A stretch of 14,200 bases of DNA from positions 1-14,200 of the forward strand of contig DASUCS010000308.1 of NCBI GenBank assembly GCA_036275935.1. Direction: 5' to 3'. Positions 7,419 to 13,684 of this stretch are shown here, one piece after another. The stretch comes from DASUCS01 sp036275935. GTDB taxonomy: Bacteria > Actinomycetota > Acidimicrobiia > Acidimicrobiales > JACDCH01. How positions within the stretch are numbered: position 1 is the stretch's first letter; each line of letters opens with the position of its first letter. Position numbers and translations under genes: made by a program. Below the pieces are notes generated by a model. That model made no database searches. It was given only the letters and a program-made list of their open reading frames with translations, and was not told the origin of the DNA.

Positions 7419-8567
7419 GTGGCCGATCCGTTCACGCCTCGTCCCGAGCACAAGTTCACGTTCGGGTTGTGGACGGTCGGGAATCCCGGCCGTGACCCGT
7501 TCGGGCACGAGGTGCGGCCACCGCTCGACCCCGTCGAGTCGGTGCACCGCCTCGCCGAGCTCGGTGCGTACGGCGTCAACTTCCACGACGACGACCTCGT
7601 CCCGCCCGGCTCGTCGAGCGCGGAGCGCGAGGCGATCGTCAAGCGCTTCCGCCGGGCCCTCGACGACACCGGCATGAAGGTGCCGATGGCGACGACGAAC
7701 CTCTTCTCGCGACCAGTGTTCAAGGAGGGCGCGTTCACCGCCAACGATCCCGACGTCCGTCGGTTCGCGGTGCGCAAGACGCTCGATGCCATCGATCTCG
7801 GCATCGAGCTGGGTGCATCGGTGTACGTGATGTGGGGCGGACGCGAGGGCGTCGAGACGGACGCGGCGAAGGATGTGCGCCTCGCGCTCGACCGGTACAA
7901 GGAAGCCGTCGATCTGTGCTGTGAGCACATCCGCGAGCGCGGCTACGACCTGCGGATCGCGCTCGAGCCGAAGCCCAACGAGCCGCGGGGCGACATGTTC
8001 CTCCCGACCGTGGGCCACGCGCTCGCGTTCGTGAACGAGCTGGAGTGGCCGGACATGGTCGGGCTCAATCCAGAGTTCGCGCACGAGACCATGTCCGGAC
8101 TGAACTTCACGCACGCCGTCGCCCAGACGCTGTGGCACGGGAAGCTCTTCCACATCGACCTCAACGCGCAGCGGATCGGAAAGTACGACCAGGACTTCCG
8201 CTTCGGTTCCGAGGGGATTCGTGACGCGTTCTACCTCGTACGCCTGCTGGAGGACTCGGGCTGGGACGGCATGCGGCACTTCGACGCGCACGCGTATCGC
8301 ACAGAGGATGCCGATGGCGTGTGGGACTTCGCCCGCGGCTGCATGCGGACGTACCTGATCTTGAAGGAGAAGGTCGAGCGCATGCGCGACGACCCGGAGA
8401 TCCAAGCCGCAGTGCAGGATGCGCAGGCCGGACGGCTCGCCGAACCAACCGGTCCGCTCGATGCCGTGCGTCGCGCGTCAGTCAACGAAGCCGCGCTGGC
8501 CGCGCAGGGCTACGGCCTCGAACGCCTCGATCAGCTCGTCACAGAGCTGCTTCTCGGCGTGCGCTGA
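7419..8567 (+). CDS. xylA: Xylose isomerase, short actinobacterial (class I) type
   Basis: This 382-aa enzyme interconverts D-xylose and D-xylulose, and also D-glucose and D-fructose, using two divalent metals in a TIM barrel. Every active-site residue of the Streptomyces enzyme is found at a constant offset of +2: His56 and Asp59 (FHDDD), Phe96, Trp139 (MWGGREG), Glu183 and Lys185 (LEPKPNEPRGD), Glu219, His222, Asp247, Asp257, Asp259 (KYDQDF) and Asp289. The reference Trp20 is Asn22 here (GNPGRDPFG). The GTG at 7419 gives an N-terminus only two residues longer than the reference. The open frame extends upstream over the divergent gene but should not be used. The IMPase-family gene follows after 13 bp. 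No xylulokinase is present in the window. Confidence 0.96.
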   Translation: MADPFTPRPEHKFTFGLWTVGNPGRDPFGHEVRPPLDPVESVHRLAELGAYGVNFHDDDLVPPGSSSAEREAIVKRFRRALDDTGMKVPMATTNLFSRPVFKEGAFTANDPDVRRFAVRKTLDAIDLGIELGASVYVMWGGREGVETDAAKDVRLALDRYKEAVDLCCEHIRERGYDLRIALEPKPNEPRGDMFLPTVGHALAFVNELEWPDMVGLNPEFAHETMSGLNFTHAVAQTLWHGKLFHIDLNAQRIGKYDQDFRFGSEGIRDAFYLVRLLEDSGWDGMRHFDAHAYRTEDADGVWDFARGCMRTYLILKEKVERMRDDPEIQAAVQDAQAGRLAEPTGPLDAVRRASVNEAALAAQGYGLERLDQLVTELLLGVR

Positions 8568-8580
8568 CCCGGCGGAGTCC

Positions 8581-9528
8581 ATGGTTCGGGATCCCGACGC
8601 AGCACTCTCGTTGTTGCGCGAGCTGGGTGATCACCTTCGTGACGCCGTTCTCGCGTCTCGGGGCATCGACATGGCCCGCATCGAGGGTGAGACCCCGGCC
8701 GACACCATCTACGCGATCGACAAGGTCACCGACGACGCACTCGTGGACTGGTTCGAGCAGCGCTGGAACGACGTCGAGCTCGTGTCGGAGGGGCTGCACG
8801 AGCCCCTGGTGCTCGGTGATCCGCAGTGGACCGTCATCGTCGACACGATCGACGGTACGCGCGGCCTCATGTACGACAAGCGTCCGGCGTGGGTGCTCGC
8901 GGCGGTGGCTCCCCACGGCGGCACGTTGCGCGACGTCGTCGCCGCGGCGATGACGGAGCTACCGACGACCAAACAGACCCTCGCGGACCAGTTGAGTGCC
9001 GTGCGCGGCAGTGGCGTGCGAGCCCAGCGCATCGACCTGCGCACCGGCGAACGCACTCGCCTGGACGTGCGCCCGTCTTCGGCCACGGATCTCGAGCACG
9101 GCTTCGCGCAGATCTCGAAGTTCTTCCCGCCCGGCAAGACCGCGCTCGCCGACATCGAGCGTGAGGTGTTCGAACGACTCGGCGCACACCACGTGTTCGA
9201 CGACGAGTACGTCTCGTCGGGCGGTCAGCTGCACGAATTGCTGACGGGTCGCGATCGGTTCGTCGCCGACCTTCGTCCGCTCGTGATTCCGAGCGCTCTG
9301 GCGTGCCATCCCTACGACCTGTGCACCGCGATGCTGCTCGAAGAGGCGGGAGGTGTGGTCACCGATCCGTGGGGCGAACCGCTCGACTGTCCGCTCGACA
9401 CGACCACACCGGTCGCGTGGGTCGGCTACGCCAACCCGGTGTTGGCCGGGCGCATCGGTCCGATCCTCTCTGATGCGTTGCGTGCGCGTCAGTTGGACAC
9501 GCGCGGCACGACCGAGAGGGTGCAGTAG
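8581..9528 (+). CDS. Inositol monophosphatase-family phosphatase, divergent subgroup (315 aa)
   Basis: This is a metal-dependent sugar/inositol phosphatase-fold protein. The metal site motif appears as VIVDTIDGTRGLMYDKR (Asp88, Asp91, Gly92, Thr93), with Thr for the usual Pro of DPxDGT. The upstream acidic site is SEG (Glu70), where the family commonly has paired Glu, and the C-terminal motif is CHPYDLCTAMLLEEAGGVV, equivalent to WDxAAGxLIxxEAGG. It lies 13 bp after xylA with GGAG (8574-8577) before the ATG, so an operon is likely. A sugar-phosphate substrate related to the isomerase product is an attractive guess, but nothing in the sequence fixes it. Its last 40 bp overlap the end of the convergent propeller gene. 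Confidence 0.87.
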   Translation: MVRDPDAALSLLRELGDHLRDAVLASRGIDMARIEGETPADTIYAIDKVTDDALVDWFEQRWNDVELVSEGLHEPLVLGDPQWTVIVDTIDGTRGLMYDKRPAWVLAAVAPHGGTLRDVVAAAMTELPTTKQTLADQLSAVRGSGVRAQRIDLRTGERTRLDVRPSSATDLEHGFAQISKFFPPGKTALADIEREVFERLGAHHVFDDEYVSSGGQLHELLTGRDRFVADLRPLVIPSALACHPYDLCTAMLLEEAGGVVTDPWGEPLDCPLDTTTPVAWVGYANPVLAGRIGPILSDALRARQLDTRGTTERVQ

Positions 9529-11021
9529 ACGCCGGAGGACGTCGCTTCGGTCTGCGTCAACGGCGCGCTGAACGTACCTTGCGTCGCGACCGGTCGCGGA
9601 TCAGGTGACGCCGGTGCCGCATTCGCGATCGCGGGTAGTCCGAGGGCGGCGCGTACCTGGGGTTCGAGCTCGAGCACCCAGAAGCCACCGGTCTCGGTCG
9701 TCAGCCAGATCTGTCCGGACTCGGGCAGGTACCGGATGTGTGCCCACGCCTGGTCGAGGAGCGATCCCTGGCTCGGCATCTGGAACATGCCGGGGTTGAA
9801 GTACGCGATCTCCTTCGGGTGCGCAGGATCGCGCACGTCTGCGATTCGAAGTCCCGAATTCCACGACGAGAACATGGCGAACGTCGTGTTCGTCTCGTCG
9901 TCGACGTTCTGGTAGTGCACAGACGGGTTGACACCTGACGCGGTCTGCGCCGCGCAGTTCGCCGGTTCGCCGATCGCGAGTCGGAACTGACTGACCTCGA
10001 CGGGATGCGCCGGATCGGTGACATCGGTGAAGCGCGGGCGGGAGACGCCGCCGAACGGCGTCAGGTCGTCCGACAGGCAACCCTTCGCGGTCGGGTTCAC
10101 GATGCTCTCGTCCGAGTTCACGACGTACTTCTCCGTGCCGCGTTGCATCGGACGGATCGAGTGGCCCGGTGCGGTCATCTCGCTGAGGATGTCGGCGCGC
10201 GTCAACGGCTTCGCCGGCCACTGGGAGATGTCGAGGATGCGGAACGTCTCGTCGCCGATCACCTGGCTCCCGATGTAGAGCCGGGTTCCATCCGGTGATG
10301 GCCAGGCCTCGTGGCTGTTCTGGTTGGGGCGAGTCGGATCTTCGAGCTTCGTCAGCTCGGTGTCGAGGTCGTGATAGCCGGTCGGATGAGCGAGGTCACT
10401 GATGTCGAGGTACTGCAGCGGCATCGTCGCCCACACATGACGTGCGTCGGCGGTCACGGTCAGGTTGTGAATGTTCTTCGGGAACGTGTACGTGGTCTTG
10501 AACACCGGCTTCGCGCAGTTGGTGACGTCGTAGATGTCCATGGGCGACGGCACGGCGGGAGCGCGCTCGCCGCTGTTGCCGTACCGACCGGCGACGAGCA
10601 CCGCGCGGTCCGCCGTCGTGCCCGCCGCGAGCGTTTCGAGCGTGAAGTTCGAGCCCGGGCCGTGCAGCGTCGTGACCATGCGGGGCTTGGTCGCGTCGGA
10701 GACATCCACGACCGCGATGCCGTTCGTGCTCGCGACGTACGCGCAGTGGCCCGACCAGGCCATGTTGGCGTTGCCGCCGCGTCGCCCGAGGTCGTTGTAG
10801 CCGACCAGCGCGAGTCCGCAGTTGTAACCCTGGAGGGCGCGTCCCGACAGCTGATCAGCGAGGGGGACGTCGCCCTGGATGCCGGTCTCGGGCCTGTCGC
10901 CCGCTCCGCACTGCGGCGCGTTCTGTGCTCGAGCCCCGTCGACGGCCACACCCCACAGGCTTGCGACCATCGCGATCACGACCATCGGCGCGATCCAACG
11001 CGCCCTGCTCTGCGATGTCAT
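9489..11021 (-). CDS. Secreted LVIVD-type beta-propeller protein (510 aa)
   Basis: A Sec signal peptide is clear: a basic start (MTSQSRARW), a hydrophobic stretch (residues 10-27) and an ARA cleavage site near residue 32. The mature protein repeats a strand of the form (hydrophobic)DV/IxDxxxP six times: VDVSDATKP (105-113), YDVTNCAKP (164-172), LDISDLAHP (205-213), LDISQWPAKP (263-272), TDVTDPAHP (332-340) and ADVRDPAHP (394-402). A closing FWVLELEP (447-454) follows, so seven blades are plausible. Seven cysteines are present overall and may form disulfides outside the cell. Function is unknown; LVIVD-repeat proteins are usually cell-surface or extracellular. ATG at 11021 is preferred over the TTG at 11048, which would disturb the signal peptide. 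No clear Shine-Dalgarno was seen. Confidence 0.85.
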   Translation of the reverse strand: MTSQSRARWIAPMVVIAMVASLWGVAVDGARAQNAPQCGAGDRPETGIQGDVPLADQLSGRALQGYNCGLALVGYNDLGRRGGNANMAWSGHCAYVASTNGIAVVDVSDATKPRMVTTLHGPGSNFTLETLAAGTTADRAVLVAGRYGNSGERAPAVPSPMDIYDVTNCAKPVFKTTYTFPKNIHNLTVTADARHVWATMPLQYLDISDLAHPTGYHDLDTELTKLEDPTRPNQNSHEAWPSPDGTRLYIGSQVIGDETFRILDISQWPAKPLTRADILSEMTAPGHSIRPMQRGTEKYVVNSDESIVNPTAKGCLSDDLTPFGGVSRPRFTDVTDPAHPVEVSQFRLAIGEPANCAAQTASGVNPSVHYQNVDDETNTTFAMFSSWNSGLRIADVRDPAHPKEIAYFNPGMFQMPSQGSLLDQAWAHIRYLPESGQIWLTTETGGFWVLELEPQVRAALGLPAIANAAPASPDPRPVATQGTFSAPLTQTEATSSGVYCTLSVVPRVSN

Positions 11022-11041
11022 CGCACGAGGTTTTCGCTGTT

Positions 11042-11056
11042 GGGGCAATTGTCCCC
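11042..11056. promoter_or_regulatory. Near-palindrome GGGG-CAATTGT-CCCC
   Basis: This 15-bp dyad lies 21 bp upstream of the propeller-protein ATG. In RNA it could form a GGGG/CCCC stem, extended by a C-G pair with a bulge over an AATT loop. It may be an operator or a weak terminator for the preceding gene. Confidence 0.35.
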
Positions 11057-11061
11057 TGCGT

Positions 11062-11071
11062 GGGGCGCCCC
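11062..11071. promoter_or_regulatory. Perfect 10-bp palindrome GGGGCGCCCC
   Basis: This lies between the stop of the 91-aa gene and the 15-bp dyad, 20 bp from it start to start. Both dyads begin with GGGGC and end with CCCC, so they may be two copies of one protein-binding site or alternative RNA pairing partners. Part of the match may be the high GC content. Confidence 0.3.
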
Positions 11072-11072
11072 G

Positions 11073-11348
11073 TCAGTCGAGTCCCGCCGCTCCCACTTGA
11101 TCCGGGATCGTCCGGTTCATCGAGGCAACGACCTCACCGAAGATGTGCTGCGCGTGCTCTGGCTCTTCGAAGTTCATCGAGATGACTTCGCCGTTGGCGA
11201 GGTTGATCTCCATCCGCCGCTGGCGACTGCTCATCTTGCCGGAGAACCGCACGTAGGCGATGTGGCTGGCGTTGATGACGACCTTGTTGACCTCTGCGGC
11301 GTTGCCGAGGTCGAGGTTGACCGTCCGAAACTCATCAGCCTCCGACAC
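11073..11348 (-). CDS. Small protein of unknown function (91 aa)
   Basis: I cannot assign a family. The protein is soluble and has no signal peptide. It shows a strand-rich layout, VNKVVINASHIAYVRF, then MEINLANGEVISMNF, and a single helix EPEHAQHIFGEVVASMN. This resembles small three-strand-plus-helix modules such as the FlbD-like fold, but only in pattern. The start is GTG at 11348, 12 bp after the cyclase stop; no strong Shine-Dalgarno was seen. Co-transcription with the hydrolase-cyclase is likely from the spacing. It could be a partner or regulator of that enzyme, but this is inference. Confidence 0.72.
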   Translation of the reverse strand: MSEADEFRTVNLDLGNAAEVNKVVINASHIAYVRFSGKMSSRQRRMEINLANGEVISMNFEEPEHAQHIFGEVVASMNRTIPDQVGAAGLD

Positions 11349-11360
11349 TGGGGTCGAAAT

Positions 11361-12890
11361 CTACTTGCGGTTGGGCACGAGGCGGCCGACGCCGCGGATC
11401 AGGCCGGGGGCCCGGTGTGCGATCGCGGCAACGGCTCGATCCGATCGGCGCATCGCCTGGCGGGGAGACGGAGTCGGCTGTGTGTACAACGCAGCCTCTG
11501 GCGAACCGGCAGGTGCTCCCTCAGGGCGGACGGCGAGGAGCTGCCACTGGCCCGGGACTCCCTTCAACTCGTGGGTGCCTCGGTCATCGAACCCGAATCC
11601 GGATCCCACGACCAGGTCCCGAACGGTGCTCGACACGAGGATCTCGCTCGCCCCCGCCTGGCTCATCACGCGCGCGCCGATGTGCACCGCGAGCCCTCCG
11701 ATGTCGTCGCCCATGAGCTCGCACTCACCCGTGTGGATGCCGGCGCGGATCTCCACGTCCAGCGCGCCGACGTCGGTACGGAGGGCTTCGGCACACCGGA
11801 TGGCCTGCGCCGGTCCGTCGATCGTGGCGAGGTGACCGTCGCCCATGCTCTTCACGACCGTGCCGCCGAATCGGGCGATGGTCGAACGCGTGACGGAATC
11901 GAATCGATCGAGCAGCGCGTGCCAGCGGTCGTCGCCCATGGCGGCCGCCCGCTGGGTCGACGACACCATGTCGGTGAACAGCACGGTGCGCAGCGCTCGG
12001 CGCACCGGTGCGCTCGTGTGGGTGCCGGTGAGGAACTCCTCGACCGACGACAGGACGACATCGGGTTCCGTGAGCCAGGGAGCGTGGTCGGCGCCCTGCA
12101 CCTCGAGCAGCTGCGCGCCGGGGATGCGAGCAGCGAGGTAACGCCCACACTCCACGGGAATGGCTTCGTCCTTGGCGTGGATCACCAACGTCGGCACGTT
12201 GATCGCCGGGAGGATGTCGCGGACATCGAGGCGGAACAGGGCCTCGCCCGTGGCGCGAGCCATTCCCGGGCTCGCGCTCATTCGCTCGAGCATGCCCAGT
12301 TGCGCGCGCGGAAGGGATGGCAGCAGGTTGCTCAGTGCGACACCGCTGCCCCACTCGTCTCGGACGGCCACGGCGAACGGCAGGAAACGGGCGAGCTGCT
12401 CTGCGCTTGGCGCGAACTCCTCGCCCAGCATCTCCACTGCGCGCGCGTGCAGCTCCGACGGCGCCGCGTCCACGTCGGCCCAGCTGTCGAACACGACGCA
12501 CGGAAAGGTGCCCGTGAGCACCAAGGCCTGCACTCGCTCCGGATGCGACGCGGCATAGAGCATCGCCGCCGGACCGCCTTCGCTGACGCCCATCAGGACC
12601 GGCCGCTCGAACCCGACGGCGTTCATCACGGCGTCGATCTCCTCGGCCCGCTCCTCGATCGAGCGGTAACGCATGATCGGATCCGACAAGCCGACGCCCG
12701 CCTTGTCGAAGATCACGACTCGTGAGAACGCCGCCATGCGGTCGAAGAACGACTTGATCTCGGGTGAGGTCCACATGACCTCGACGTGGGACACGAACGA
12801 GCTGGCGAAGACCACGTCCACGGGTCCGTCGCCGAAGAGCTGGTACGCGATGCTCAGGTCGCCACACCGCGCGTACTGCGTGTCCGCCAT
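11361..12890 (-). CDS. Alpha/beta-hydrolase fused to class III adenylate cyclase (509 aa)
   Basis: Residues 1-290 form an alpha/beta hydrolase with the nucleophile elbow GVSEGG (Ser103), acid Asp241 (HAKDE) and His269 (GADHAPW), so the triad looks complete. Residues 300-455 are a class III cyclase domain. The metal Asps are Asp307 (FTDMVSST) and Asp351 (SMGDG), and Lys347 and Asp396 occupy the ATP-selecting positions. Arg407 fills the transition-state position, while His403 replaces the usual Asn. The last ~55 residues are basic and Pro/Arg-rich. The architecture matches mycobacterial Rv1900c. It probably makes cAMP, perhaps in response to a ligand or hydrolytic state of the N-domain. ATG 12890 lies 35 bp after the ferritin-like gene and follows a TAATGT -10-like element by 6 nt. 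Confidence 0.93.
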   Translation of the reverse strand: MADTQYARCGDLSIAYQLFGDGPVDVVFASSFVSHVEVMWTSPEIKSFFDRMAAFSRVVIFDKAGVGLSDPIMRYRSIEERAEEIDAVMNAVGFERPVLMGVSEGGPAAMLYAASHPERVQALVLTGTFPCVVFDSWADVDAAPSELHARAVEMLGEEFAPSAEQLARFLPFAVAVRDEWGSGVALSNLLPSLPRAQLGMLERMSASPGMARATGEALFRLDVRDILPAINVPTLVIHAKDEAIPVECGRYLAARIPGAQLLEVQGADHAPWLTEPDVVLSSVEEFLTGTHTSAPVRRALRTVLFTDMVSSTQRAAAMGDDRWHALLDRFDSVTRSTIARFGGTVVKSMGDGHLATIDGPAQAIRCAEALRTDVGALDVEIRAGIHTGECELMGDDIGGLAVHIGARVMSQAGASEILVSSTVRDLVVGSGFGFDDRGTHELKGVPGQWQLLAVRPEGAPAGSPEAALYTQPTPSPRQAMRRSDRAVAAIAHRAPGLIRGVGRLVPNRK

Positions 12891-12896
12891 ACCGCA

Positions 12897-12902
12897 ACAT
12901 TA
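12897..12902 (-). promoter_or_regulatory. Candidate -10 (TAATGT), leaderless start for the hydrolase-cyclase
   Basis: On the minus strand TAATGT is followed by exactly six bases (TGCGGT) and then the ATG at 12890. Initiation would fall at or next to the start codon. No Shine-Dalgarno is present, which fits a leaderless internal promoter after the ferritin-like gene. Confidence 0.45.
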
Positions 12903-12925
12903 CGGCGGCATCGGAAGCGAGGACG

Positions 12926-13558
12926 TCAGCCCGAGACGGCAGCCTTCGCTCGCGAGCGGCCGTTCTTCGTGGACGGCGTGATCGAACGCTGGATGTCCTC
13001 GACCGCGGCGCAGAGTGCGTCGATCTTGTCCTCGAGTCGCTTCACGTCCTTGTCCCGCTTCTTCGACTTCGCGCTCGACCCGCTGGCGGCTTCGTGCTCT
13101 GCCTTGACTGCGAGGTAGCAGGCCCGCAGCTTGCGGCCGCTGTCGCGCTCTTCGGCGATGTAACGCCCGAGCAACTCACCCGTCCGGATGTCGATCGAGT
13201 GGTCGGAGAAGAACTTGTCGAAGACGTCCGGCCCGGTCTTCGCAGAGTCCTCGGCGATGCGAGCGACACCGAGCGCGTGCATCTTGTCGTAATCGCTGAT
13301 CTCGGTCGAGCACGCGATGTTCAGCCGCTCCGCGCGCTTCGGATCATCCGGTCCGGGTCGCAGGTTGTAGCCGAGCTCGTTGATCCGCTTCGCGAACGAC
13401 ATCCCGTGCTCACCCTCACGCGCCGCGACCGTGAGGAGCGTGGCCTTGACGCCTTCGTGCGGTGTGACGGCCGCCCACGCGGTCAGGTACTCGTGCGCGG
13501 CGGACTCCGCGAGTGAGACGGCGTTCAGCAGTCCGAGGTACGTCGGCTTGTCGGACAT
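12926..13558 (-). CDS. Ferritin-like domain protein (210 aa)
   Basis: This is a mostly helical protein with the carboxylate pattern of the ferritin/rubrerythrin superfamily: LAESAAHEYLTAW (Glu18, His22, Glu23), then AAREGEHGMSFAKRI with an ExxH (Glu48, His51), and a later ELLGRYIAEERDSGRKL (Glu128, Glu136, Glu137). It probably binds a di-iron centre, but the exact ligands are not certain. Residues 160-192 form a charged Lys/Glu-rich helix that could be a coiled coil, followed by a basic tail (NGRSRAKAAVSG). Start ATG 13558 has a strong AGGGGGAA immediately upstream. It is the first gene of the minus-strand cluster leading to the cyclase. It may act in iron or oxidative-stress handling; the precise role is unknown. 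Confidence 0.8.
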   Translation of the reverse strand: MSDKPTYLGLLNAVSLAESAAHEYLTAWAAVTPHEGVKATLLTVAAREGEHGMSFAKRINELGYNLRPGPDDPKRAERLNIACSTEISDYDKMHALGVARIAEDSAKTGPDVFDKFFSDHSIDIRTGELLGRYIAEERDSGRKLRACYLAVKAEHEAASGSSAKSKKRDKDVKRLEDKIDALCAAVEDIQRSITPSTKNGRSRAKAAVSG

Positions 13559-13562
13559 CTGG

Positions 13563-13570
13563 TTCCCCCT
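13563..13570 (-). promoter_or_regulatory. Shine-Dalgarno for the ferritin-like gene
   Basis: AGGGGGAA on the minus strand lies 4 nt before the ATG at 13558. It is the strongest ribosome site in the window and fixes the start. Confidence 0.6.
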
Positions 13571-13589
13571 GGTCGAAGCGACCGTCGGA

Positions 13590-13600
13590 GTCTGACAGAC
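13590..13600. promoter_or_regulatory. Inverted repeat GTCTG-A-CAGAC
   Basis: A perfect 5-bp dyad around one base lies in the 126-bp spacer between the divergent ferritin-like and PPOX genes. A related looser copy, TCTG-CTCGA-CAGA, lies at 13615-13627. Both could be regulator binding sites. Confidence 0.35.
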
Positions 13601-13650
13601 CCGGGTGTCATCCGTCTGCTCGACAGAGCGGACGTCCGGGTTCGGGACGC

Positions 13651-13662
13651 GATGAGTTCATC
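13651..13662. promoter_or_regulatory. Inverted repeat GATGA-GT-TCATC
   Basis: This dyad has 5-bp arms and lies 7 bp before the candidate -10 of the PPOX gene. A protein bound here would overlap the core promoter. Confidence 0.35.
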
Positions 13663-13669
13663 GGGCCCG

Positions 13670-13675
13670 TACCGT
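13670..13675 (+). promoter_or_regulatory. Candidate -10 element (TACCGT) for the PPOX-family gene
   Basis: TACCGT fits TAnnnT and ends 9 nt before the ATG at 13685. No Shine-Dalgarno precedes the ATG, so a leaderless or nearly leaderless transcript is possible. No -35 was recognised. Confidence 0.3.
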
Positions 13676-13684
13676 CGAACCTGC

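Noticed and set aside
10311..12725. A very long plus-strand open frame (804 codons) antisense to the cyclase and propeller genes
   Set aside because: The translation is Arg/His/Val/Asp-rich low-complexity with no motif, typical of antisense frames in high-GC DNA. The minus-strand genes have clear domain motifs.
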